DNA from: Pelecanus crispus
Taxonomy: Eukaryota; Chordata; Aves; Pelecaniformes; Pelecanidae
DNA: 64,000 bases
Assembly (NCBI RefSeq): GCF_030463565.1
Contig: NC_134646.1
Location: 43,581,240-43,645,239 of the forward strand
Direction of reading: 5' to 3'
The notes beneath the pieces are model-generated. The model was given only the letters and a program-made list of their open reading frames with translations, was not told the DNA's origin and did not search any database. Both the position numbers and the translations under genes were made by a program. Position 1 is the first letter of the stretch, and the number at the start of each line of letters is the position of its first letter. This document shows, piece after piece, positions 35,122 through 50,100 of this stretch.

Positions 35122-38100
35122 GTTTAGTAGAGACTAAAAAAAAATCACTGTAACAGTGTAGGAAAAAAGGATGAATAAATACAGTTATCTGCTATAATTA
35201 AAGTGCTTCCTTACTGCAAAATAGTACTTCTGAAGGCATGTTATTTTTAGAGGAGCTAGGCAATGGGATAGTGGTATATTACTTCCTGGAAGAGAGATAT
35301 AAAAGCAATGTAACATGCGACTATGTAGTAGTCAAATATTTTTCACCCAGTGGAAATCCATATTGCTTGGTAATTTTATAGTCATGCCTTTTTGTATTGC
35401 TTTGGTTATTGGACATCATTTGTTGGCATAAGTAACTTTAGTTGATTTAACAAATGGTGCAATGTTCTTCTTTAACTGTTACTTCAGTCTTAAGGCTGTT
35501 CACATGTTGAAAATCTAACCTTTGTAAGACTCTGACAGCAATTCAAGTATCACAGGCATTTGAGGATCTGCAAATGCATTGATGATTAGATAAAAAGGCT
35601 TTTATTCAATAATTACACTTAATATATTTTTCCTTTTATAAAAAAGTCCCTTTGATTTTTAGTTCCTCTAAAAAATAAGAAAAGAATAGCAACTAAAACG
35701 ATCCTTTTTCTTGTACAAATCTTCTACCATATACCATATAATCTATAATGCTTGTAAAAAAAAAAGAAGTGAAATAGAAATTGTATCTCTTTATTAGCAT
35801 ATCTGGTCACCATTTTTTTCTTCACAAAATAAGAATTAACCTAACTTGCCTAACAAAATCAATTTCACAAATTATGAATATGCATTAATATTTCACTTCC
35901 TACCTGTCTTTGACAGTGGAAGCCTGTACTCTTGTTCAATATCTGCCAGCTTGGCAGTTGTCAGAAGAAAGTGAGCAAAATTTTCCTCTACTTTGGCGTT
36001 GTACTCATTTACAGCATCTGCAAAGTCTTCTGGCAGATCTTCTAGAAAGACCTGAAATAACACACAGTTTATTGCTTAATTCAGGTAATTTCTCCAAAAG
36101 TGTCAGTTCTACATCAGTGCGTACATAAGGTATTAGTACACACATAGCGTATTAGTACACACGTAGCATATTAGCAGAAAGAAGGAAAGAATACAGCTCC
36201 AAACTTCACCCAACTTGTCAGACTGCCTGACCATGTAGAATTAATAGATCTTAAAGATGAACATGAATTTCATGCAGAAAAAGGCATGGAAGATAAACAG
36301 TAAGTATAAAATTCCTAGATTTTTACAGAGTACTTGGCAAACAGCTCTATTAAAGATGTTTCAGCTAGCTAAAAAGGGACTTTCTGAAGGGCTGCCTTTC
36401 CCAGATCTTGTTTTGTGTATCTTGGTGTTCAACAGGCTCCCCACCAACAACAGACAGGCTTTGCTGCCATTAGCTGCAGCAGTCCTGTAATCCCTCCTAC
36501 TTGACTAGCCACTTTTCAGAAATAAACATTTTTCATCCTGGAATGCTTGCTGGAAACTAGCCACATAAGCATCTTCATCTGGAAGAAGTTTCCTTTGTTG
36601 TTTCAGCCATAGCTGTGTCCTCCAAAATTTTAAGGCTTTGCATAGAAAAGCCAACAGGAGCACATTACAAATGTTTCACTTTCTGCATGTACCCATGGTG
36701 GGTTAACTTTGTGCATAACTAATGTTCATGCTCATCCTACTAATATTGTCCCATTTTTGGAAAATGCCCTAAGCCTACAGTGTCATGTACCACAGAGCAT
36801 GCTGGTGTCCTTCTGGGTCACTGGTATGTGTCACAAAAAGCTACAGCTCCTTAGACGGAGACAAAATTCTAGGAGTGAGGAGAAGAAAGTAAATTGCCAT
36901 TTGGGGAAGAGACACTTGAGTCATATTGTATAAAGAAATGCTGCGTCATTTCTACTTCTACATTTTGCAATATCATGACAGTAACTGTATCAGCATCTGT
37001 CACCACTAAAATACACTTGAATAGCCTGGTACTTTTCATTTAACCTAACAGTCAACTGCTGCTTCTGTGGTTAAAGCAAGGCTTCTTTATTTTAATCCAG
37101 TAAGTATTTTCTTCATTATTTTAGCCACTTGTATTGCGTGTAGGTGGCAAGGTGTTGGGGGAGCAGGGAGGGTGCATGGTTCAGGGCTGGCTGCTTTGAG
37201 AAGGGGCCAAGGGCTGCCCCGTGACAGACACAGCCAGCTCCAATGGCCCCACCACAGGACAGAGGTGAGCCCATCAGGCACGGGTGCAGCACCTCTGTGA
37301 AAACTTACTTAAGAAAGGGCAAAAATGTCCCACGGGCAGAGTGAGAAGCAGTAGTGTGAACACCAAGATCAGAGAAGGGAGGGGGAGGAGGTGCTCCGGG
37401 TGATGAAGCAGAGATTCCCCTGCAGCCTGTAGAAGAGACCACAGTGGAGCAGAGATTTCCCTGTAGCCCTCTCAGTGGAGACGGCCATGCCCGAGCAGAC
37501 AGCCACACTGCAGCCTGTGAAGGACCCCGCACCTGAGCAGCTGGATATTTCCTGAAAGAACTACAGCCCATGGGGAGCCCACACTGGAGCGGGTTTATCC
37601 TGAATGACTGCAGCCCACAAAGAGGACTCATGCTGGTGCAGGGGTGACGTGTGAGGAGGAAGGAGCGGCAGAGCGAGCTGTTAAAAATCAGCCACAACTC
37701 ATTTCTCATCAGCCCTGCACCGCTTGGGGTGGGGGGCAGGTAAAGGAGTCGGGAATGAAGGAGTAGAGTTGAGCCTGGAGAAGGCGGCGGAGGGGAAGGT
37801 GGTGTTGAAATTTTTATTTTTTGTTTCTTACTACCAAAATCTATTTTAATTGACAACAAATCAATTTAATTTTCCACAAGTTGAGGCTGTTTTGCCCATG
37901 ATCATAACTGGTAAGCAATCTCCCTGGTTTTGTCTCAACCCACAAGCTTTTCCATCCTATTTTTTCCCCCATCCTATTGAGAAGGAGGAGTAAGAGAGCG
38001 GCTGGGTGGGCAGCTACCTGCTAGCCCACCAGACTGCTGTACATCAATGTCACTAGTCTAACTGACAGAAGGAAACAAGTTCATTGAAGTGCTACATAAC

Positions 38101-41100
38101 ATAGGTTACAGTAAAGACCGGTGCTTTCTCTACCTTTGACTGGCAAAATGACCGTTTATATTTCATTGAGCAGGCTGGAAGATATTTTCTCCCAAACAGG
38201 TTTGCTAGAATGAGCACTAGCTTTTCCAGGACATCTTCTGAAAAAACAGTTGAGCCTATGTCAAAACAGAAAGTACTTGGGTTAAATATGAAAGTGTAAA
38301 AAAAATTTTTTTTTTTCTTAAAATAAACAACTCCTATTCAAGAGTTTCCCTCCCAGCTGTCATTTTCATGACAGAGGTTATGCAAAACTATGTTGGATAA
38401 AGATCAACTCATTACACACAACAAACTCTGGTAGATAATTAAGCAATAATATACAAATTAGTACTATATTCTTATATGTTCACATCCTGCAGCATATCTC
38501 AGTGCACAAAATGGATTTTACTCATGTAATGAGACATGAGTAGTACTTAATCTTTTTAATTTGTTGATATTCAGAGTGGTCATCCATCTTATTTGTACAT
38601 GACATTCAAATCTTGCTCTGGAGTCAGAATTATTAATTTTTCTATGTATAGCATTCTTTTCTACCTCATCAGAATGTTTCACAAACAGTAAACTTAGGTT
38701 CATGATACTAACATTGCCATATGTGTGCCCTGGCTTTCTCAAACAGAAATATAAGCACATGCAGAGTGTGTAGAGGCAGAGGCCAAGGATATAAGGATGA
38801 AGGCTAGCCAAGAAAAAGGTGGCAGCAGCAAGAAGGCACCCAGAAAATTTCAGAACCATTGGGGTTACAACGGCTGCCATAGACTGCAATTAAGATGTAT
38901 GGAGTATTTATTTACCTTTAATTGGCTGGCACAATTTGTGGAATAAACCTTTCACAAGAAAGCTCACTAAAACAAAATTTGAAGGTTCATGATAGTACAA
39001 GTGTGTCACAAGTCCAGCAAATCCTATGGGGTTACCTTCTTGATCCAAGTAGCCCTGTTTAATTTAAAGGCAAAAAAACTTAGTTGTGAAAGATGAACTT
39101 GGATATGACAAAAATATAAAACAGTGGCATTCAGAAGAATAGCCCTTCAACCTAATGCATATATACCTATTGAGACCATTCAATTTCCACTGAAAGGCAA
39201 AAATTTGTCCTTGCTGAAAAACAAGTAACCAACTATTTGAGTATTTCCATGGGAGATTTTCATCTCCCTGTGCAAAGCATAGATCTTGACTTCATATTTT
39301 TAGCACCAGTTTAGATCATGTTGCAAATGAAAAGTGCATACAGTCATCAAAGTTAGATTTGATGCAACTTCCACTAAAAAAAACCCTATTAACCCGAATG
39401 TTTGATGGGGTAAAAGCACAGCAAACAGTGATCTGTCAAATACGTTGCTACAAGATGTTTGGGTGCTAGAGGCTTATATAGTTTCAAAAAACAACAGGGC
39501 AAGCTCATGGAATAAAATTCCATCAAAGGCTATAAATTCCAGCACACCTCTCCGGTCAGAGATCATTCTGCATCATGCCCTGTAAGAAAGTAGGGAGTAT
39601 CCAGAGAATCATCATTATATCGTTGCCCTTTTTTTTTTTTTTTAATACACTTCCCTGGGAAAAGTATTGGAAACAGAATACTAGGTGTGTGGGCCAGGTT
39701 TTGTCCAGTTCTTATGCTAACTGTAACTTTTCAGAAATGTTACTAATCTCTCTTGTACACTGACTAGGTTCTTCTCTTTAATGGGGGTATCAGGCTCCTG
39801 GTCTCACGTACAAGGGACACCCAGCAAAGGAGGCAGAAATGGTGGTTAGGGCTCCTACTGGGAGCAGGACCGGGGAAACCTGGGCACAAATGATTTGTTA
39901 ATGTAATTACATTATTGGTGCCTCTTACTGCCTGTAGTCCTGGGCTGTAAGCCAAAATGGAGTAATGCATAAAAATTTTCAAAAATGGAATCCATCAAAT
40001 TGAAACTATTACTATGGAGAGAGACACCACTAATTTTCAGTATTCTCTAAGACCTACTTCCAACATTTTTGTTAGAGAGATAATTCCTCCCAGCATTTTG
40101 GAAATAATGTCATCCTTAGTATGTTTTAAACCCCTATCATTGCACATGCATGCATCTTCATATACAATATAAATGCACAACTGTTACTTTCCTAATCAAT
40201 TTGTAATCATATAGACCATACCATAAGGTTTTCCTATTGAATTTATTCCATAACATAAGTAGCTCAGAATTAACCTCAAACTTAAAGCACTCTAATTTTA
40301 TCTGTTTCCTTAAATTTCTTTCTAATAGAAAGAAATAGCCTGTTGCTATGGAATATAAAATATATGGATATTTAAATGAATGCATACTAACACAAATGAG
40401 AATCTGTAGATTTAAGAACTACCTTTTATGAGAACGAGTTAAAACCTACCTCTTTGATAAGAAATTGCAAGGAAAACATAAAATAAATTTTTAATATTTC
40501 AGCATATCTTTCTTTTCTGAATGCCATCAGTGAGTGTTTCAACACTGACAATGCCTGATCAAACAAACAGGAAAGAAAAGAAAAAAAGACATTAGAAATT
40601 CAAGGGAATGTTGATATTGTAACAAGCAAAGAAATTCAATATCCAGCTTTTATGCTTTGTTTCTTCAATTGGTTTTCAGAGTAAAAATGCTGGGTGGGGG
40701 TTATGTCAACTTTTTATTTAAATTTAATGCCTAACTCCTGGAAATGCTTGTGAAGAAGCCCATCCTCTGTCTGTCAGATGTGTGTCTGCAATTTCATTTG
40801 GAGGCAGATTGCTTATTTTTCAAGTGCATAATTTTCTGCTCACATTAAGGAGACATAATTTAATTAAATTGCTATTAAGAAAAAAATATTAAACCTTTGC
40901 TTTGGCATCTGCTTTGTCATCAGCCTTCGCAGCCAACAGCATGAGTCTCAATATTAAGGAAACAGTCAGAGGAAACTGGCCTTTCAACTGAGGTACATTG
41001 GATTTGATAAGTCTTTCCACTTTGGGCAATGGGATATCGTAGAAGAACACATTTCCAATCATATCTTGTCCCCGTCTTCCAGCTCGTCCTGACATCTAAG

Positions 41101-44100
41101 AATAAAATAATAAAATTATTAATTTTTAAATAAAATATACCTAAGTTGTATATACTAGTACCATCTATACAGTCTTAATAAAGCATTATGCAGATTTATT
41201 AAAATCATGTGTGCAAAATATGTTGTAGCTCAAATACAGCTGGTTTATAAATGTGGGGTTTATTTACTTTTTTAAAATACGAACTTCCAAATTTGATAGA
41301 AGACCTAAACATTGGCCAGGATACTTATGTTCTCTCACGTCTTTTTAATGTTTATATTTCTTCAAGGTAAGCTCTAACTTAATTTATACCTATACATCAG
41401 GTTTTTTTTCAAGTTACATTTAGCTCTAGATCATTTCTAGATAGATTTGGGGCAGAGGTAGTCTCAGTATGAATAAAGAGCAGAGAACACGAATAAGGAG
41501 TACAGAGAAGCTGCCTAAGGGTGTGTTCCCTTGCTTGGGTCACCTGCTCTTGGTCAGGTCCATTGTGGGGACTTGTCCCTTGTACCAGATGATGTGACAA
41601 AGCTGGAATCGTCATTTATGTGCAGCAGAAGGGAGATGCACGTAGGTCCAGCTACTGCACAGATCCACTCTGACTCTGAGAGCTACCGCCCAGGTGATGC
41701 CATCAGCTGTATCTGGCCTACAAGGCCTCCTGAACCAGAGGCAAACTGGCAGTACTTCATGAAAATACAGGTTTGAAAAGTAGGACAAGAGCAGGAAACA
41801 GGGGCTAATGAAGAGGTTAGAGTCTCTCAGACCACCCAGTAAGTTGTGCCATGACTGGAGACATTCTGTTTTATTGCATTTGCAACCTCATCTACACATG
41901 GCTGCGTTGCATTGTGTGGAGTACCACTTCCAAGATGGAAGGAACTCAAATGTCCCTATTAATCCAGTCTGCAATCTCTCTTTCCCTCATTATATCCCCA
42001 CTGTATGTTCTTATAGAGTATTTTCCACACATTTGTAAAACCCTGGCTAAAATAAAGCAGCTTTTGTCTTTCTGGTTCCCATAACTGAAAGCCAAATCTA
42101 TGCCTTTAATTCACTGAGCAATTGTAATACTTTCATTGCTGAAATAGACCTTTTGACTACATACATTATTTGTGGGCTAGCAGTTCTGAAACATTAGTAA
42201 AATCACCTTAGCTAAAACTACTATTGTCACCAAAATGAACAGCTAAAACTCAGAAGAGTCCCAGAAGTATATGTAAAAGAAAAGACATTTTTCTGAATTT
42301 GTGTGTGATGACAACTACATGTGTACTGTTCTTGTAATAAAACCTAGGTGTTCTATTTTCATACCTGCCTGTAATTTAGGGCATCTAAGAAGACAGAATC
42401 TTCAGCAAAGACAACAGATTTACATGGCATGTTGATTCCTAGAGCAAGTGTTGAAGTAGCTGTGACTACCTATAAAATATCAAACATAAGTATATCTATT
42501 AGAAATGGCAATATCCAATTAAAAAAACCCCAAAACTGTAATTAATAGCCAACTTAAATCAACAGGAATTTTACTATCATTTTTCATATAGCTAAACTTT
42601 AATCTGATTAATTTAACAGAGCTATGAACATACATGAATTTCACTCTTTAGTGTAGTTAATATAACTATTACATATGCATATTAAATTTTTGTATCCTGA
42701 AAGTTTATACCATATCTTTTATGAAACACAAATTGAAATAATATTGAAATAGAACACAAATTAAAATATTCTGTGAAGACAGTACAAAACATCATAATCC
42801 TACAGAGTTCATTTAACTAAAACACATTTATTTGGCTGCTGCAGTAAAGGACAATTAAAAAACGTTTCTATAAATACATTAGCAACAAAAGGAGGGCTAA
42901 GGAGAATCTCCATCCTTTATTGGATGTGGAGGGAAACATAGTGACAAAGGCTGAGGAAAAGGCTGAGGTACTTAATGCCTTCTTTGCCTCATTCGTTAAT
43001 AGTAAGACCAGTTGTTCTCCAGGTACCCAGCCCCCTCAGCTGGAAGACAGGGATGGGGAGCAGAATGAATCCCCCATAATGCAAGGGGAAATGGTTAGCA
43101 ACCTGCTACACCACTTAGACACACTCAAGTCTATGGGGCCAGATGGGATCCACCCAAGGGCACTGAGGGAGCTGGCGGGAAGTGCTCACCAAGCCACTTG
43201 TCATTTGTCAGCAGTCCTAGATAACCGGGCAGGTCCCAGTTGACTGAAGGTTAGCAAATGTGATGCCCATCTACAAGAAGGGTGGGAAGGAGGATCTGGG
43301 GAACTACAGGCCTGTCAGTCTGACCTCAGCACCGGGGAAGGTTACAGCATGTACAGGACAAGCAGGTGATCAGGCCCAGCCAGCATGGGTTTATGAAAGA
43401 CAGGTCCTGCTTGACTAACCTGATCTCCTTCTATGACAAGGTGACCGGCTTAGTGGACGAAGGAAAGGCCGTGGATGTTGTCTACCTGGACTTTAGTAAA
43501 GCCTTTGACACTGTTTCCCACAGCATTCTCCTGGAGAAAACTGGCTGCTCATGGGCATACTCTTCACTGGGTAAAAAACTGTCTGGATGGCCAGGCCCAA
43601 AGAGTTGTGGTGAATGGAGTTAAGTCCAGTTGGCGGTGGTCACAAGTGGTGCTCCCCAGGGCTCAGTATTGGGGGCAGTTCTGTTTAATATCTTTATAAA
43701 TGATCTGGATGAGGGGATTGAGTGCACCCTCAGTAAGTTTGCAGATGACACCAAGTTGGGCGGGAGTGTCGATCTGCTGCAGGGTAGGATGGCCCTGCAG
43801 AGGGATCTGGACATGCTGGATCAATGGGCCAAGGCCAGCTGTAGGAGGTTCAACAAGGCCAAGTGCCAGGTCCGGCACTTGGGTCACAACCACCCCATGC
43901 AACGCTACAGGCTTGGGGAAGAGTGGCTGGAAAGCTGCCTGGCCAAAAAGGACATGGGGGTGTTGGTAGACAGCCAGCTGAATATGAGCCAGCAGTGTGC
44001 CCAGGTGGCCAAGAAGGCCAACAGCATCCTGGCTTGTATCTGGAATGGTGTGGCCAGCAGGAGCAGGGAGGTGATTGTTCCCCTGTACTTGGCACTGGTA

Positions 44101-47100
44101 AGGCCACACCTGGAATACTGTGTCCAGTTCTGGGCCCCTCAGTACAAGAAAGACATTGAGGTGCTGGAGCATGTCCAAGGAAGGGCAAGGAAGCTGGTGA
44201 AGGGTCTGGAGCACAAGTCTTATGAGGAGTGGCTGAGGGAACAGGGGTTGTTTAGCCTGGAGGAAAGGAGGCTCGGGGGAGACCTTATTGCTCTCTACAA
44301 CTACCTGAAAGGAGGTTGTAGTGAGGTGGGTGTTGGTCTCTTCTCCCAAGTAACAAGTGATAGGACAAGAGGACATGGCCTCAAGTTGCACCAGGGGAGG
44401 TTTAGACTGGATACTAGGAAAAATTTCTTCACGGAAAGGGTTGTCAAGAATTGGAACAGGCTGCCCAGGGAAGTGGTTGGGTCACCATCCCTGGAGGTAT
44501 TTAAAAGGTGTGTAGACATGGCACTTAGGGACATGGTTTGGTGATGGACTTGGTAGTGTTAGGTTAACGGTTGGACTCTATGATCTTAAGGGTCTTCTCC
44601 AAACTAAATGATTCTATGATTCTATGAGATGCTAATCTGAAGGATAGAAACTCAGTTAGAAATAAAGTTCTACAGCTACCAGTTCACTTATTTTGTTTGG
44701 AAATCTTCACGTCAACATTTTTTAAATGAGCATGACAAAGTCAATGCAATATATTTTACCCCTGGTGAAAGGTACACTATATTTTTGAATTATACCTATG
44801 GAGAAACTAAAATTTAAAAAGAAGAACTGATCCCAGTTTACCAACCTTGATATATCCCAGCCTGAAAAGCATCTCCACTACTTGTCTTTCCTTGGCAGCC
44901 ATAGATGCATGATGATACCCAATACCCCTCAGTGCCATCATTTGCTGCAGATAACCTCTTCTCTCAAACCTAAGTCGATGAAAAATCTTCCTCAAAGTCT
45001 ACAAATAAAAAGAAATGTTAAGTATTAACCACAACCAGGTGTTGTTAATGAAAAAAGAAGTCTTATCCGATAAAGTTCCAAGCACTACAGAGAAATATAG
45101 GTGTTTATGATCTTCAGTGAACCTGAAGCCCAAAGTATATAATTGGATGTGTACCATCGGTAGCTTTAATATGACAACAAATCCAGGCTCTTCTATACAC
45201 TATCAGGTTTTTTTGCCTCTGCAACAAATGCCATTACAACAGTCCCAATTTTCACACCATGCAGCTAGATGCAACCAGACATGGCAAACTTGCATGTTCA
45301 TGACTTTCCTACTTGAAGCATGGCCTCATGACCATGTATTGTGTCCCACTATCAGAACAAATTCCTAAGTAGTTACATGAAGCTGATACTGTTTTGTTCT
45401 TGTTTGTCATCCCTGATCAGTACCACCTTCTCATCTCACTACACAGTTAGAAGCTTCCCTTTCCCAAACTCAGAAATAGCACTGAATAAAGCTTTTTCCG
45501 TATTTTCTGAACTTCACGCTACAGCCAAGTGCATCTGTTCCAAAGTCCAAGCTACTTCTTCACTACCTTTACCCATGTGCAACTGTGGGAAGCAATGTTC
45601 CTTCCATGATGGCTGACAGCAGTCCAAAAATGCCATTGGGATCCCACATTCCCAGGATAAGGAATCATGAGAATTTTCAAGTTTGGTCCCAATACACAGA
45701 ATTTTCCTCTCTTTCAAGACATATCACAATAAGCAGAAAGCATTATCAAGACACTTCATCAAAATTTTGAGCACCTTTTCTCTGAATTAAGAGCTATATA
45801 TCACAATTACTTTTTTTAATTAAAAAAACACAGCCATGAATAGACAGCTACACAAACCACAGTCATGTTTCAGGAAGTTTAGACCAGAGCAGATCTCCTG
45901 GATCAAGGGCCAGTCACCCACTACTGATGGAAACCACATCATATAAATCTCTTTCATAAATTATCCCTTAATTATTTGTATACAAATATATACATTAATA
46001 TTTCTGATGGACTTCTGCAGATTTTCAGTGCTCTTCTCACCTTTTCTTTCCTCAGGGGGCATAAACACATTGAAGAGCATGGAAAATTTTGCTTTGTGGG
46101 GACTAAAACTTTTAGAGTCTAAAATCATTTATTATTTAGTATTTTTACAAGATATGAAGGGCTTAAAAATGTTTTGATAAGCACACAAATGTGCCATATA
46201 GCCTATGCTGATGACCCAGTCAGAAAAATAGAAGTCTGAGATCTGAATCAACATGTAACAGAATTGCATTGCTGATAGTTCATGGAAAAGAATTCATTGT
46301 AGTATGGATCCCAGGACTCCTACCACAAGGACAAGTTAATATCTTTTTATTTGGCAGAATGAAAGTTGTCCATACATCTTAAAAATAAAGTTATCTCAGA
46401 TTGATACCTGGAATAAAATTTAATTGGGAATATTCAGAATGTTTTGTGAAGTCCATGCACACTGTTATGAAGTACAACTGCAAAACACATATGCATTTTA
46501 TGTATTTATGCACAAATTCATACTTTTTAGACATACAAAACCAAAACCATGTTATAATTATCAGTGAATTACTTACATCTTCATCCACTGCTTTAGGATC
46601 AGTGTAAGTATACATAGAAGGGATAGCAGTTAGCTTTTTAAGTCTTTTTTCTAACTGTTGTTTTGTAGTCGAAAGACATACCATGCTTTCCATTTTACTG
46701 GAGCTCAACTTTTTGGTATCCCTGTATACAATACATGATTAAAAATATTATTTCTGTAATCAACATACATTTCTCAATTTTCAAATATTCTTTGGGTACT
46801 GAAAGATGCAGACTCATTCCCTTTTAAACTGTAGACTCAAACATATAGGTAGATCTGTTAATGTAAATTTACTGGTAATGCTAGCAGCTTCCTTTTATCA
46901 TGGCTTGTATGCAAAACAGCAAGTAATTCTGGGTGAAGTAGAGAGGAGGAATTATGGTGATAAACAAAAATGAAGGAAGATGAAGACAGCAACTGTAAGT
47001 GCCTCATTTAGCAAATTAGTAAGCTAACAAGTTTGCACAGTAGAAGAATTAAACATGAAAGAGAAATGTGATGGATTTACTGCCAATAATGACATGGACT

Positions 47101-50100
47101 GTAGGAGTTCAGACCAAGATTTGAAGAAGAGAAGAGAGGGAAAACTGTTTAGAGACAGATTTTCAAGGTACTTCAATGTCTAAATACGTGTCTAAATTCC
47201 TACTGGATTTTCAATTTCTTACTACTACTAAAGTCAGCTAAGTTCATTCTTTCATGATATTATGTCCAAAGAATGCACTGTAAATTGTCACGATTAGGAG
47301 GGCAAAACCATGATGCTTTATGTTCCTGAACATCCTGGTACCTACAGCCATATTTCATTGCCAAATGCCTTATAAAAATCTGTACTCTATGATCACAAAA
47401 TCAAGAAAATTCAGGGTTAAGGGGAAACAAACACAGTACAATCCAAGCAAAAGGCTGACAAATATTCAGAGAACATCTCACCAGTCAGGTGAATCTGTAT
47501 TTCAGAGATCCACCACTGTAACCAGCCATGGTGAAGCTAAACTAGGAAAACACTCTCCTCCCACAGTGGCTGACCCAGCACCAGGGTCAGATGCTACACT
47601 GTTTTTAAGAGATGCATGACAAAAGTTACTGTCTGGAGAAAGAGTCATTCCAATATCTTGATATCTCAGTAGTGAATTATTCCAAACTGACCAATCTCAT
47701 ATACTCAGGTTTCTCTCTTTGATTCTTATGTTGTAGCGCCAGCACCTTAGACAATGTCTGCGACACTGGTATCTTCCTGCTTCCTGACTATGCACTAGGC
47801 ACTGCTGATTGATGCCTGCCATACCGTGTGGGTTGCCAGAGCACAAAGAGAAGCAGGGATTGCTATACTGCAAGCTGGACAAATGTGCTGCTGTAAGGCA
47901 CATTCCCCAGAAATAAGTTATCACAAAATTACGCTCTGTCATAATATGTAAGCTTTTTAATAATACATAGTTATAATACTTACCGAGAGTTGAGTTTTAT
48001 TAGCGTTTTTGTCACCTTTCTTAGTTCGTCCCTTAAACGTTCTTTTTCCCTCTCGGTGTTAGGGTCTTGTTCACTTCTTTGTTTTCTCAGCAAATTGAGG
48101 AATACATTCTTGGCTGCACATTCCACTGAATCCACATTAAATCTTAAAGTAAATAATATATAATACACATCAGTTAGGTGAACCCTAATAGGGTTTTTAT
48201 TTTTATGCAATGCTGTTACAAGTGTTCAGTGAGCCTTATTATCTGATAATAGTTAGAATCTAATCATTACAAGCATATCCCTATTCCATCTCCAAATCAC
48301 AGTCCACATTCACTTTCAAACTGCTATTATTCCAAAACTGAGTGGTAAAATGTAAAATGGTTCTGCCAAAAAATTATCTATAGAAAGTATGCTCAACTCT
48401 ACCTTTCCCTAAGCTGGACACTTGGACACACAGGTAAAGCAAATTGTAGCTTAAGTCATTTTAATTCTCAACTACCCAGTTGAGAATCAGTGCCTGCCTT
48501 TCTTGGTCTTCTACACAGCTGTTCTTCCTCATAGCTTTTTCAGTATTGGACTGTTTGGAGTTTAACTGGGATGAAGACTTCTCCAGCTTCACTCTCAAAA
48601 AGTATTCTTTTTATTCTTGTTGCAGCAGGCATCCTATTAACTAACACCATACAAGGTGTTGGCAACACATGGGGTGAGGTTGCATCCTAGTCCATTAGAA
48701 TATTCACAAGTTATTCAAATCTGGCTGTCACCAAGAACAGGAGCGAAAATTGAAGGACTTTATCCTTTTATCCAGAAGGACCAAATACAGATCTTAAGTC
48801 TAGGAGGTAACCTCTCCTTAACTTAAGCTTCTCACGTCTTCACAGATGACAGAGCTCAATAACAGTCATTTGCCTTTTTTTTTTTTTTCCCCTTTGAAGC
48901 TCAGACTGAATGATCTAATTTCTCTCTATCGTTGAGTTTATTCAGCCATAAGGAGTACTAAAGTGGTGCCAGCCTGTTCTTTTCCTTGGTGGCTGTAAAT
49001 AAAAAAAAGCAAACGCTAAATCCTGTTTTTTCCCTACCACCAATGGCTGCAATAGCAATTTGGCTTCTACAGCTCTGATACCTGCTCTCTCAGGAGTCTC
49101 CATTAATTCCATGCCAACATAACACCATACAGGATGACTGCTTTGCAACCTCATTCATCAGTAATGGCTTAGAGAGAAAAAGCTTGCCAGCATCAATGAA
49201 GCATAAATATCAATCTATTACTCCAAGTCACTGTCTACTACTTGTGAGGGCTACTCATTCCCTTCATCTCGATCACAATTTCTCAGGATTGGGACATTTA
49301 ATGAGAGAGGTATTTTTGTTTGGTTGGTTGGGGTTTTTTAACTTCTAACTCTTGTCCCTTGTCTGACTACAAAGACACTGTGGAGGTTTACCAAGTGCTG
49401 TTACAATACACCTGTGCCTTAAAAGACCCTTAAATAACAGATTTCTGTACCTCATCCCCCAACTTGATACCACTAGGTTCTGCCTCCTTGTTCACTGGTT
49501 GGGGATGTGTTCTTGTCTCACCATGATCATTTATCAATTGTCTAGATATTCATATTCTACTCGCAGTCTCTTGTCAGAGCAATATGTCACGAAGCATTTC
49601 TAAGGACCCATCATTGCAGGGTAGGTAAGAGGAATGCATTTATCCATCTGCCCTAAGGAGAAGAACCTTGGAACTTCCTACTGAGTGCCCCCAAATGATG
49701 CTGCAGTTCACACAGCAGCCCTGAAATTATTCCTTATTTGAAGGAATTACAAATATCTAAGAGTCCTTTTTAAAACTGTCAGTTTCAGCGTGAAATCTGC
49801 CATAACATTAATTTACAACTACACCATCACTGAGAAATAGAAAAAGAAATAATTTACCAGCAACTAGAGTAATTTGAGATGTGCCATCAGTATGTATATT
49901 CACTGTTTGCTTCTTTCTTTCTAAGAGTTCTTTCAGAAATACCTTTTTATCAGCATCAAGCATGCGAGAACCAAAATGGCAGTGAGCGTTCTACCCCTAA
50001 CTGTCAAAGTGTCCAGTGTAAGGAAGGGCGAGGCCACATACTGAGATGAGAAAACTTTCCATTTTTACATGATTGTTCCTATGCACTACTACAGTGAGAA

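Noticed and set aside
37305-37859. 184-codon minus-strand frame
   Set aside because: Falls inside the LTR-like repeat on its antisense strand; Pro/Ser-rich with no domain.
43663-44391. 242-codon minus-strand frame
   Set aside because: Shadow of the CR1 reverse-transcriptase frame on the + strand.
45117-45616. Overlapping + strand frames in a DDX60 intron
   Set aside because: No domain, no splice support, and composition like the surrounding intron.
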